A stretch of 64,000 nt of DNA from Pseudoalteromonas sp. T1lg88. Its GTDB lineage: Bacteria; Pseudomonadota; Gammaproteobacteria; Enterobacterales; Alteromonadaceae. Below are positions 1 through 7,804 of this stretch, piece after piece. Each line of letters opens with the position of its first letter. Position 1 is the stretch's first letter. The notes below the pieces were generated by a model that saw nothing but the letters and a program-made list of their open reading frames with translations, was not told the DNA's origin and searched no databases. Made by a program: the position numbers and the translations under genes. The stretch is taken from contig NZ_PQCF01000032.1 of assembly GCF_002964765.1 (NCBI RefSeq), positions 721,481-785,480 of the forward strand, written 5' to 3'.

Positions 1-326
1 TGTCAGTGGCCGGGGTCAAATTCAGCCGCCCTGTACTTGTTGGCCAACTGATTGAGGTTGAGGCCAGTATCGCCCACACCGGCAAAACCAGTATGCAGAT
101 CTTTATTCAGGTGCGCTGTGGCGACCCAAAAACCCAGCACATGGTGGAAACCAATCATTGCGTGATCAGCTTTGTCGCTATGGATCAAGCCGGCTACCCG
201 GTAGAGGTCCCCGAGTTTGTCGCCAAAACCACAGAGCAAAAACGCCTCGAAGCCTATGCCATACGGATGAAAGAAATCGCCATAGAAACGGAAAACCTGC
301 TGCAGCAAACCACGGACAAGGGTTAA
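1..326 (+). CDS. Acyl-CoA thioesterase (hotdog fold, YciA-like), 3' part only
   Basis: This is the C-terminal part of a gene that begins before the window; the frame is open from the first bases, so the GTG at position 6 is probably internal. The visible residues (SVAGVKFSRPVLVGQLIEV, then a beta-strand pattern ending VAMDQAGYPVEVPEF) match the second half of the hotdog domain of YciA/BACH acyl-CoA thioesterases, which hydrolyse acyl-CoA to free acid and CoA in the cytoplasm. The catalytic Asp region lies upstream and cannot be checked. It ends at a TAA directly followed by a 13-bp tandem repeat. The family is fairly sure; the substrate is not known. Confidence 0.75.
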   Translation, partial: SVAGVKFSRPVLVGQLIEVEASIAHTGKTSMQIFIQVRCGDPKTQHMVETNHCVISFVAMDQAGYPVEVPEFVAKTTEQKRLEAYAIRMKEIAIETENLLQQTTDKG

Positions 327-365
327 CCCTCAGGGTTTGCCCTCAGGGTCCGCCCTCAGGGCTAG
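327..365. repeat. Three tandem copies of a 13-bp unit (CCCTCAGGG core)
   Basis: CCCTCAGGG occurs at 327-335, 340-348 and 353-361, exactly 13 bp apart. The core is nearly self-complementary, so each copy can form a small hairpin or pair with a neighbour. It sits immediately after the thioesterase stop codon and may act as a weak terminator or be a slippage-generated repeat. There is no T-tract. Confidence 0.7.
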
Positions 366-466
366 CCTTAATATTGTCGCTGGCACCTAAGGCTCGCGCC
401 AGCCCTTGAATTTAACCGGCGCCGCCGATACACTGGCGCGCTTATTTAACACCTAATAGTATTGCC

Positions 467-1174
467 GTGACCACATCTTTTGCCATCGACGCCATAGGCC
501 ATATCCGCTCACCCTATAAACAAAAGTTTGCCATTCCCAGGCAGCCACGCTTAGTGGATACCGCTCGCGCCCAGTTGGTGCTGACGGGCGAGTTTAATCA
601 CGAAGAATTTGTGCGCGGCATTGAAGATTTCACCCATATCTGGGTGTTGTTTCGCTTTCATGAAACCGCAGATAAAGGCTATTCGGCCTTGGTGCGCCCG
701 CCCCGTTTAGGCGGTAATGCGCGCAAAGGTGTGTTTGCCACCCGCGCCACCTTTCGCCCCAATGCCATAGGCATGAGTGCGGTGGAGCTGCTTGGTGTTG
801 ATTATGCAAACGGCCAGGTTACCCTGCAACTCGGTGGCGTCGACCTGCTTGATGGCACTCCGGTGCTGGATATTAAGCCCTACCTGCCTTATTCCGACGC
901 TCTGCCCGATGCCAGCGCCGGTTTTGCCGACACCCGCCCGCAAACTCAGATGACGGTCAGTTTTTCCGAGCAGGCACTGGCCTTTATCGCTACCCTTGAT
1001 CCGGCGTTGCAACTAGAAACCTTTATTACCCAAGTGTTGCAGCAGGACCCACGTCCGGCCTATAAGAAAAACAAAGAAGGGACGCAAAGTTACGGCATGA
1101 CCTTGTATGATTTTAATATTCGCTGGCAGGTTGATGGCGGGCATAATCATGTCGAGCAAATATCGCCACTTTAG
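467..1174 (+). CDS. trmO: tRNA (adenine(37)-N6)-methyltransferase TrmO (TsaA/YaeB family)
   Basis: TrmO uses S-adenosylmethionine to methylate N6 of t6A37 in tRNA-Thr(GGU). At 235 residues it has the same length as the E. coli protein. The N-terminal beta-barrel domain carries the family motifs IGHIRSPYKQKFAIPRQP and the RPPRLGGNARKGVFATRATFRPNAIGMS region (residues about 85-110), which forms the SAM pocket. The C-terminal domain (YDFNIRW near the end) is also typical. The start is a GTG at 467. It lies 72 bp upstream of proS on the same strand, and trmO and proS are also neighbours in enterobacteria. Confidence 0.93.
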   Translation: MTTSFAIDAIGHIRSPYKQKFAIPRQPRLVDTARAQLVLTGEFNHEEFVRGIEDFTHIWVLFRFHETADKGYSALVRPPRLGGNARKGVFATRATFRPNAIGMSAVELLGVDYANGQVTLQLGGVDLLDGTPVLDIKPYLPYSDALPDASAGFADTRPQTQMTVSFSEQALAFIATLDPALQLETFITQVLQQDPRPAYKKNKEGTQSYGMTLYDFNIRWQVDGGHNHVEQISPL

Positions 1175-1246
1175 CGCTTTGCCCACGGGCGCAGCACTGC
1201 TAAACTAGCGCCCATATCTATTTACTAATAACAAAACGGAACCTTC

Positions 1247-2974
1247 ATGCGTACCAGTCAGTATTTACTTGCGACCCTGAAAGAAACGCCTTCAGATGCC
1301 GAGGTGGTAAGCCACCAGCTTATGCTTCGCGCCGGGATGATCCGCAAATTGGCCTCGGGCCTGTACACCTGGCTTCCGACCGGGGTAAAAGTACTTAAGA
1401 AAGTAGAAAACATTGTTCGTGAAGAAATGAACAAGGCCGGCGCCATCGAAATGCTGATGCCCATTATCCAACCCGCCGAGCTATGGCAGGAGTCGGGTCG
1501 TTGGGAGCAATATGGCCCCGAGCTACTACGTATTGAAGACCGTCATAATCGCCCGTTTGCCTTGGGTCCGACACACGAAGAAGTGATCACAGATTGCATT
1601 CGTCGTGAAGTAAGCAGCTATAAGCAGTTACCTATCACCCTGTATCAAATTCAAACCAAGGTGCGCGATGAAATTCGCCCGCGCTTTGGCATCATGCGCT
1701 CACGCGAGTTTATGATGAAAGACGCCTACTCTTTCCACCTAGGCGAAGAATGTTTGGCGCAGACCTATGAAAAGCTGCACCAGGCTTACTGTAATATCTT
1801 CGACCGTTTGGGTCTGGATTACCGCCCTGTATTGGCCGATACCGGCTCTATCGGCGGCAGCTTCTCGCATGAGTTCCACGTACTGGCCGAGTCTGGTGAA
1901 GACGCCATCGCCTTTAGTGACGGCAGTGATTACGCCGCCAACATCGAAAAGGCAGAGGCCTTGGCTCCTCTAGAGGCTCGCCCTGAGCCAAGCAAAGAGC
2001 TGCAAAAGTTCGACACCCCTAATGCCAAAACCATTGCCGAGCTAAAAGAGCACTATGGTGTAAAACCACATCGCGGCGTTAAGACTCTGTTCGTATATGG
2101 CGAAGAAAACGAGCAAGGCGAACGTGGTCTGGTAGCCTTAGTACTGCGTGGCGACCATGAACTGAACGAATTGAAAGCCGAAAAGCTGGCCGGTGTGTTC
2201 TCACCGCTGGAAATGGCCAAAGAAGAAGACATAGTAGCCACCGTTGGCGCTCGTCCTGGTTCACTTGGCCCGGTAGGCCTAACTGTGCCAATCATTGTTG
2301 ACCGCAGTGCGGCAGTAATGGCTGACTTTGTTGCCGGTGCCAACAGCGATGATGTGCACTACAGCGGCATCAACTGGGACCGCGATGTAACTGGCTATGA
2401 AGTTGCCGACATCCGTAACGTGGTTGAAGGCGATCCAAGCCCTTGTGGTCAGGGTACCCTGAGCATTAAGCGCGGTATCGAAGTGGGTCATATCTTCCAG
2501 CTTGGAACCAAATACTCAGAAGCAATGAATGCCGGCGTGTTGGGTGAAGACGGTAAAAACCAAATCATGACCATGGGTTGTTACGGTATCGGCGTTAGCC
2601 GAGTGGTCGCCGCTGCCATCGAGCAGAATAACGACCAGTACGGTATTATCTGGCCTAAGAATATCGCCCCGTTCGAGGTAGCCATTGTGCCTATGAATAT
2701 GCACAAGTCACACCGTATTCCTGATATTGCCGAGCGTTTTTACAGCGAGCTGCAACAAGCGGGTGTGGATGTGTTGTTCGACGACCGTAAAGAGCGCCCG
2801 GGCGTAATGTTTAACGACATGGAATTGCTAGGTGTGCCTTATACCCTGGTTATTGGCGAGCGTAACCTGGATAACGACGAAGTTGAGCTGAAAAACCGCC
2901 GTACCGGTGAGAAAACCATGCTTAAAATCGACGATGCGGTGGCCGCTATTGTTGCCCAGCTGCAACAAGACTAG
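1247..2974 (+). CDS. proS: Prolyl-tRNA synthetase, bacterial type with editing domain
   Basis: ProS charges tRNA-Pro with proline in the cytoplasm. The 575-residue protein is full length for the bacterial class II form. The N-terminal catalytic core has motif 2 around residues 100-165 ([31 protein letters not shown]), followed by the inserted post-transfer editing domain (about 220-400). Motif 3 ([17 protein letters not shown]) and the C-terminal anticodon-binding domain (from about 475) follow. ATG 1247 is preceded by an A-rich leader with a weak GGAACC Shine-Dalgarno sequence. A strong terminator lies just after the stop. Confidence 0.97.
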   Translation: MRTSQYLLATLKETPSDAEVVSHQLMLRAGMIRKLASGLYTWLPTGVKVLKKVENIVREEMNKAGAIEMLMPIIQPAELWQESGRWEQYGPELLRIEDRHNRPFALGPTHEEVITDCIRREVSSYKQLPITLYQIQTKVRDEIRPRFGIMRSREFMMKDAYSFHLGEECLAQTYEKLHQAYCNIFDRLGLDYRPVLADTGSIGGSFSHEFHVLAESGEDAIAFSDGSDYAANIEKAEALAPLEARPEPSKELQKFDTPNAKTIAELKEHYGVKPHRGVKTLFVYGEENEQGERGLVALVLRGDHELNELKAEKLAGVFSPLEMAKEEDIVATVGARPGSLGPVGLTVPIIVDRSAAVMADFVAGANSDDVHYSGINWDRDVTGYEVADIRNVVEGDPSPCGQGTLSIKRGIEVGHIFQLGTKYSEAMNAGVLGEDGKNQIMTMGCYGIGVSRVVAAAIEQNNDQYGIIWPKNIAPFEVAIVPMNMHKSHRIPDIAERFYSELQQAGVDVLFDDRKERPGVMFNDMELLGVPYTLVIGERNLDNDEVELKNRRTGEKTMLKIDDAVAAIVAQLQQD

Positions 2975-3002
2975 GTCGCAGGGCGCAACTAAGTAAGCAA
3001 AA

Positions 3003-3031
3003 GAAAAGCCAGTCTCAGGACTGGCTTTTTT
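3003..3031. terminator. Bidirectional intrinsic terminator after proS
   Basis: AAAAGCCAGTC and GACTGGCTTTT pair around a short TCAG loop, with A-runs on the left and T-runs on the right. It can therefore serve both proS (plus) and the convergent lipoprotein gene (minus). Confidence 0.88.
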
Positions 3032-3035
3032 AATG

Positions 3036-3263
3036 TCATTGATAGTCTCGATAAAACTCCCACATATCGACCTTAGTGCCATCATCCAAGACACAATACT
3101 GTCGCCGATTAGCAGCTCTACCTTCACTTAGGTAATGTCCGCCCTGCTCAACGCAAAAGCGTATCGCTGGATTGCCCATATCGCCCGGCTGCAATTCGGT
3201 GGCTGGCTGCTGCTCGCAAGCGGCAACAACACACAGTGACACTAGCATTATAACTACACGCAT
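3036..3263 (-). CDS. DUF333 family small lipoprotein
   Basis: A 75-residue exported lipoprotein. The start is placed at ATG 3263 because AAGGAGG lies six bases upstream; a longer ORF to 3293 has no such site and would bury the signal peptide. A hydrophobic leader (MRVVIMLVSLCVVAAC) ends in a lipobox Cys. The mature part shows the DUF333 pattern NPA..FC...GG and ends with a Cys and acidic/aromatic residues (QYCVLDDGTKVDMWEF). DUF333 proteins are small periplasmic or outer-membrane lipoproteins of unclear function, sometimes called hemolysin-like. It converges on proS and shares its terminator. Confidence 0.8.
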   Translation of the reverse strand: MRVVIMLVSLCVVAACEQQPATELQPGDMGNPAIRFCVEQGGHYLSEGRAANRRQYCVLDDGTKVDMWEFYRDYQ

Positions 3264-3342
3264 CTGTGCCTCCTTAATCCTTGGTATTACCACATCAAAT
3301 TTTGCAGCTAACGCAAATTGACTAACTCCTGTTATTTATTTC

Positions 3343-3747
3343 TTATTGCTTTAATACCGATACATCGGGTGCCAATGCCGTTACACGAATTTGCACTCGA
3401 TAAAACTGAGCCCCTTCTTCGGGCACCTTGATATTAAACACATGACTTTTAAGATCCGTACCTTGATAATAGCTTAAACGTAACTGTTCGCCATGGTAGC
3501 TGTGCGCCGGGAATCCCGTGCCGCACTGGGCTGCAGTATCAACATGAGTGCAACTGACATGAGCCGTGCTGCCTTCTAACACCGCCAGCTTAACGTCCCT
3601 CAACGCCACCCCGGTGCGGTTAATAAAGTCGACACCGACAAATGCGTCACCACTACTTATAGTGGACTTGCATCCACCGAGAAAGAACAACAATAGCAGC
3701 ACCAGCATTGTCATGGATTGTTCTTTTTTTAGACTTCTTATTGTCAT
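3343..3747 (-). CDS. Hypothetical lipoprotein
   Basis: A 134-residue protein with a charged N-terminus, a hydrophobic stretch and a lipobox (LLFFLGGC, Cys about residue 26), so probably a lipoprotein. GGAGG sits about six bases before ATG 3747 and supports this start. The mature part is beta-rich (GVDFINRTGVALRDVKLAV..., HVFNIKVPEEGAQFYRVQIRV) and has two Cys that could form a disulfide. I do not recognise the family. It is 80 bp upstream of the DUF333 lipoprotein on the same strand, so the two may be co-expressed. Confidence 0.65.
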   Translation of the reverse strand: MTIRSLKKEQSMTMLVLLLLFFLGGCKSTISSGDAFVGVDFINRTGVALRDVKLAVLEGSTAHVSCTHVDTAAQCGTGFPAHSYHGEQLRLSYYQGTDLKSHVFNIKVPEEGAQFYRVQIRVTALAPDVSVLKQ

Positions 3748-3781
3748 TCGCGCCTCCTAGGCTGGATTCTATTACTCTGGG

Positions 3782-4594
3782 ATGAACCTGATTATGGATA
3801 CGAATAAGCGCACCTACTACCGAGCCGTTTTTATATCAGATGTACACTTGGGCTATAAAGACTGTAAGGCTCAATATCTATTGGACTTCTTAAACAGCAT
3901 AAAGTGCGACCGACTTTATTTAGTCGGTGATATTGTCGACCTTTGGTCGATGAAACGTCGCTTTTTCTGGCATCCCAGCCATTACCATGTGCTTGAAGCC
4001 CTAAAAGCCAAAGCCGATGAGGGCACACGCGTTATTTATGTGCCGGGCAACCATGATGAAACCTTTCGCCGTTACGACCAGGACACCCTTATGGGGGTGG
4101 AAGTGCATCGTCAGTTTGTGCATACCACGGATGACGGCAAGCGCTTTTTAATTCTCCATGGGGATGATTTCGACTCGGCGACCCGCTACAACAGACTGAT
4201 CCGAGTGGCAGGCGATGCCGCCTATGACTTTTTGCTGTTTTTAAACCGTTGGCATAACCGTTTTCGCCGCCTTTATGGTGGTAATTACTGGTCACTGGCA
4301 TCTTGGATCAAGGCGCGGGTTCATAAGGCACAGGCGGCGATAACCGCATTTGAAAATGCCGCTATCCATGAAGCTAAGCGCCAAGGGTACGACGGAATCG
4401 TGTGCGGCCATATACATCAGCCGCAACTGCGTGTCAGCGATGGCATCATTTATTGTAATGACGGCGATTGGATAGAAAACTGCACTGCCCTAGTCGAAAA
4501 CGAGCATGGTCGCATGGAGCTGCTACACTGGTCTGATACACAGCATGTGGTGGCAACCAACACCCTTGCTGAAGTGAACAGTAAGGCGGCTTAA
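3782..4594 (+). CDS. LpxH-like metallophosphoesterase (UDP-2,3-diacylglucosamine diphosphatase family)
   Basis: A 270-residue cytoplasmic calcineurin-like phosphoesterase. All metal-binding motifs are visible: ISDVHLG (D, H), VGDIVDLW (GDxxD), PGNHDE (GNHD), LHGDD and CGHIHQP (GHxH). The spacing and the YNRLIR and WSLASWIKARVHKAQAAI stretches resemble proteins annotated as UDP-2,3-diacylglucosamine diphosphatase (lipid A biosynthesis). This longer subgroup is distinct from classical LpxH, and a different phosphodiester substrate is possible. ATG 3797 is an alternative start; neither start has a strong ribosome site. Confidence 0.75.
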   Translation: MNLIMDTNKRTYYRAVFISDVHLGYKDCKAQYLLDFLNSIKCDRLYLVGDIVDLWSMKRRFFWHPSHYHVLEALKAKADEGTRVIYVPGNHDETFRRYDQDTLMGVEVHRQFVHTTDDGKRFLILHGDDFDSATRYNRLIRVAGDAAYDFLLFLNRWHNRFRRLYGGNYWSLASWIKARVHKAQAAITAFENAAIHEAKRQGYDGIVCGHIHQPQLRVSDGIIYCNDGDWIENCTALVENEHGRMELLHWSDTQHVVATNTLAEVNSKAA

Positions 4595-4603
4595 ATTAAC
4601 CTT

Positions 4604-4641
4604 ACCTTGGCCTGATCTGATCCGTCAAAAATGGCCAAGGT
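4604..4641. other. Inverted repeat, possible terminator or operator
   Basis: ACCTTGGCC (4604-4612) pairs perfectly with GGCCAAGGT (4633-4641) across a 20-base loop, just after the phosphoesterase stop. There is no T-tract, so it may be a Rho-independent-like hairpin of modest strength or a protein-binding site upstream of the transporter promoter. Confidence 0.45.
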
Positions 4642-4657
4642 TGCATCTCACGGCTAA

Positions 4658-4686
4658 TTAACGTACTAATAATTGTTCACTATAAC
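4658..4686 (+). promoter_or_regulatory. Candidate sigma70 promoter of the peptide transporter gene
   Basis: TTAACG (4658-4663) and TATAAC (4681-4686) match the -35 (4 of 6) and -10 (5 of 6) boxes with a 17-bp spacer, 21 bp before the ATG at 4708. GGAAG lies between. This is inferred from the pattern only. Confidence 0.4.
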
Positions 4687-4707
4687 GACAATAATGGAAG
4701 TGAATCT

Positions 4708-6282
4708 ATGTCTGACGAGCAATTATCCACGCAAAAAAGCGTGGCCGGAGACGCCAAGCTGGATACTGCGTTTTTCGGTCACCCAAAAGGTCTACAAACC
4801 CTGTTCTTTACCGAGATGTGGGAGCGCATGAGTTATTACGGCATGCGCGCCATGCTGGTGCTGTTTATGACCGCCTCCTTGCAACAAGAAGGCCTGGCCT
4901 TCACCGTCGCCTCCGCCGCCGCTATTTATGGTTTATATACGGGGGCTGTGTACTTTTTAGGCCTACCTGGTGGCTGGATCTCAGATCGCCTCCTCGGCGG
5001 ACAAAAAACCGTGTGGTACGGCGGCATTATTATTATGTGCGGGCATATTATTCTCGCCATTCCCCACCCCAGTTCCTTCTTTATCGGCTTGATTTTTGTG
5101 GCCACAGGTACGGGTCTCTTAAAACCGAATATCAGCGCCATGGTCGGCCAGCTTTATCAAACCGAAGATGAGCGCCGTGACAGTGGCTACGCCATTTACT
5201 ACATGGGCATCAATATCGGCTCCATGATAGGGTACGGCGTATGCGGCTACTTTATGGAAAATGTCGGCTGGCATTGGGCCTTTGGTGCGGCGGCCGTGGG
5301 CATGGCCTTAGGTCTGGTGCAATACCGAATGAGCCAAGGCTATATTGCCGGCATTAATGACAAGCCCGCCAATCCACTGTCGACCAAAGGCGCCTCCTTG
5401 GCCTGGACCATCATCGGCGCCTTTATCACTATTGTCGCGCTCACGGTTGTCGCCGGTTACCAGGGCTGGCTGGTGATCAACCCGGTTGCCTTAGCCGGCT
5501 CAGTGGCTATCGTCTTTACCATCACCTTCTTTATTTATTTTGGCCATATCTATTTTATGGGTGAGCTCAGCGACAGTGAAAAACAGCGGATGTGGGCGCT
5601 GTTTTTGGTGTGTGTGGCCTCTGCCTGTTTTTGGTCTGGTTTTGAGCAAGCGGGCTCATCGCTTAACTTATTCGCCCGTGACTACACTGACAGAATGTTA
5701 GGCACGTTTGAAATCCCTACCGCCTGGTTCCAATCGGCCAACTCGATTTTCATTATTATTTTGTCGCCGTTTTTCGCCGCCCTGTGGATTAATATGGCCA
5801 AACGCATGATCACCCCTTCCTACAGTGTAAAATGCGCCGTAGGCTTAATTATCATGGCATCGGGTTTCTTAGTGATGTTTTTTGCCGCGCAATACGCCGC
5901 AGATGGCTTAAAAGTGGCACCTTACTGGCTTATTACCACCTACTTCCTGCATACCGTGGGGGAGCTCTGTTTAAGTCCGGTGGCCCTCAGTGCCGTGAGT
6001 CGCCTCTCGCCAGCCCGCTATGTTGGTCAAATGATGGGGGTCTTCGTACTGACCTATTCCATCGGCAATATTATCTCGGGCTTATTGGCTGGTTCTTTCG
6101 ACCCGGAAAATGTCCAGCAAATCCCGGGCTTATACATGCAAATCGCGCTATTTAGCATAGGGGTGGGTATTGTTCTGGTGCTGATTAACTTTAAAGCCAA
6201 GTTTTGGGAGCGCGCCAACGGCGGCGACGAGCCCATGCTCGATGACAACCCCAGTGAACAGCCCGCAGAGCAAAAAGTGTAA
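4708..6282 (+). CDS. Proton-dependent oligopeptide transporter (POT/PTR2 family, DtpA-like)
   Basis: This 524-residue inner-membrane protein imports di- and tripeptides with protons. The POT signature ExxER is seen in helix 1 (FFTEMWERMSYYGMRAML, about residues 31-48), and a second family signature follows near residues 130-170 (GTGLLKPNISAMVGQLY, YAIYYMGINIGS). About 14 hydrophobic segments fit the bacterial POT layout. The C-terminal tail after about residue 500 is acidic and soluble. The gene stands alone between a hairpin and an intrinsic terminator. Confidence 0.92.
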   Translation: MSDEQLSTQKSVAGDAKLDTAFFGHPKGLQTLFFTEMWERMSYYGMRAMLVLFMTASLQQEGLAFTVASAAAIYGLYTGAVYFLGLPGGWISDRLLGGQKTVWYGGIIIMCGHIILAIPHPSSFFIGLIFVATGTGLLKPNISAMVGQLYQTEDERRDSGYAIYYMGINIGSMIGYGVCGYFMENVGWHWAFGAAAVGMALGLVQYRMSQGYIAGINDKPANPLSTKGASLAWTIIGAFITIVALTVVAGYQGWLVINPVALAGSVAIVFTITFFIYFGHIYFMGELSDSEKQRMWALFLVCVASACFWSGFEQAGSSLNLFARDYTDRMLGTFEIPTAWFQSANSIFIIILSPFFAALWINMAKRMITPSYSVKCAVGLIIMASGFLVMFFAAQYAADGLKVAPYWLITTYFLHTVGELCLSPVALSAVSRLSPARYVGQMMGVFVLTYSIGNIISGLLAGSFDPENVQQIPGLYMQIALFSIGVGIVLVLINFKAKFWERANGGDEPMLDDNPSEQPAEQKV

Positions 6283-6300
6283 TTAATAACCAATCTAACT

Positions 6301-6326
6301 AGGCCTCTGAATTCAGAGGCCTTTTT
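6301..6326 (+). terminator. Intrinsic terminator after the peptide transporter
   Basis: A perfect 22-bp palindrome (AGGCCTCTGA/TCAGAGGCCT around AT) is followed by TTTTT. Confidence 0.88.
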
Positions 6327-6465
6327 CATTGCAAAAGCAAGCAAGGCGCGGCTTAGTGGCCCAACCAGTCACATAAAAATACACTCTGTTACGCATAAGT
6401 ATGAATTGTTTTGGCATATTAGGTATCATTGCCCCGAATTTTTATGCAGTATCAGGTAGTAGTAT

Positions 6466-7722
6466 ATGAACTCCTCTCACCAAGTCCTTGGCGCCAGCGC
6501 CTCGGCAACAGCAAGTTCATGGAATCGTCATGACACCCATTGGCTGCTTAGCCTTTTTGGCACCGCCGTCGGCGCGGGTATTTTATTCTTACCCATAAAT
6601 GTAGGCTTAGGAGGGTTTTGGCCCTTAGTGATTATGGCGTTGGCCGCCTTCCCCATGACCTACCTAGCACACCGAGGCTTGGCGCGCTTCGTGCTCTCGT
6701 CAAAGAAGGATGACAGTGATTTTACCGATGTAGTGCAGGAACACTTTGGTGCCACCGCAGGGCGCCTGATCTCCCTACTCTATTTTCTATCCATCTTCCC
6801 GATTCTGTTGATCTATGGCGTAGGCCTGACCAACACTGTGGATGACTTTATCGTCAATCAGCTCGGTATGAGCTCACCGCCGCGTGCAGTGCTCTCAGGT
6901 GTCCTGGTGGCGGCCATGGTAGCTGTGATGTTAGGCGGCGAGAAGCTGATGTTGCGGGCCTTCGCATTTTTGGTTTACCCCTTGGTGGCGGTCTTGTTCG
7001 GCCTATCCCTGTACCTTATTCCCCACTGGCAAATGCCCTCAATGGACATTAGCAGCGCCCCTGAGCTGGCGACCAACCTCTGGCTAGCGGTACCGGTGAT
7101 CGTTTTTTCATTTAGCCACGCCGCCGCAATTTCCAGCTTTGCCAATGCCCAGCGTCGCCACTACGGTGAGCATGCTCGCGCCAAATCAGACAAGATCTTA
7201 AAGTACACGGCCATTATGCTGATAAGCTTTGTCCTGCTGTTTGTGTTTTCCTGCGTGTTTGCACTATCAAGCGAGGAGCTGCTAGCGGCCAAGGAAGCCA
7301 ATATTTCAGTACTTTCTTATTTGGCGAATACCTATAACAACCCGCTGCTTGCCTATGTTGGCCCGCTGGTTGCCTTTGTTGCCATTACCTCATCTTTCTT
7401 CGGCCACTTTTTGGGTGCCCGTGAAAGCTTTAATGGCCTGGTAGTAAAACACTCGTCATTAAGCTATCGCGGCGCCGATAAACTGGGTGTAGCCTTGATG
7501 TTTGTAGCGATTTGGATTTGTGCCATCTATAACCCCAGCATACTGGGAATGATGGAAGCGATTTCCGGCCCTATTATCGCCATGATCCTCTTTATCATGC
7601 CCATGATTGCCGTTTATAAGGTTCCAGCACTGGCGCAGTATCGCGGTAAGTTGAGTACCTTGTTTGTATTGCTAGTGGGCGCACTGGCAGTGTCTGCTTT
7701 GGTATATAGCCTGTTGAGTTGA
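6466..7722 (+). CDS. HAAAP-family amino acid permease, serine/threonine type (SdaC-like)
   Basis: A 418-residue inner-membrane transporter with about 11 hydrophobic helices. The start motif TAVGAGILFLPINVGLGGFWPL (cited in part: GTAVGAGILFLP) and LIYGVGLTNTVDDF are characteristic of the SdaC/TdcC branch of the hydroxy/aromatic amino acid permease family, which co-transports serine or threonine with protons. No serine deaminase gene is next to it. ATG 6466 is preceded by a weak site. The exact substrate within the family is inferred. Confidence 0.85.
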   Translation: MNSSHQVLGASASATASSWNRHDTHWLLSLFGTAVGAGILFLPINVGLGGFWPLVIMALAAFPMTYLAHRGLARFVLSSKKDDSDFTDVVQEHFGATAGRLISLLYFLSIFPILLIYGVGLTNTVDDFIVNQLGMSSPPRAVLSGVLVAAMVAVMLGGEKLMLRAFAFLVYPLVAVLFGLSLYLIPHWQMPSMDISSAPELATNLWLAVPVIVFSFSHAAAISSFANAQRRHYGEHARAKSDKILKYTAIMLISFVLLFVFSCVFALSSEELLAAKEANISVLSYLANTYNNPLLAYVGPLVAFVAITSSFFGHFLGARESFNGLVVKHSSLSYRGADKLGVALMFVAIWICAIYNPSILGMMEAISGPIIAMILFIMPMIAVYKVPALAQYRGKLSTLFVLLVGALAVSALVYSLLS

Positions 7723-7750
7723 GTTAATTTAAATTTGCTCAATGCCTTAA

Positions 7751-7783
7751 AAAAAATCCACCCGCATAGCAGGTGGATTTTTT
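7751..7783. terminator. Bidirectional intrinsic terminator between the permease and protease genes
   Basis: AAAAAATCCACC pairs with GGTGGATTTTTT around CGCATAGCA. A- and T-runs on both sides let it serve the plus-strand permease and the minus-strand protease. Confidence 0.9.
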
Positions 7784-7804
7784 ATTTGTAAAGCTTAAAT
7801 TCAA

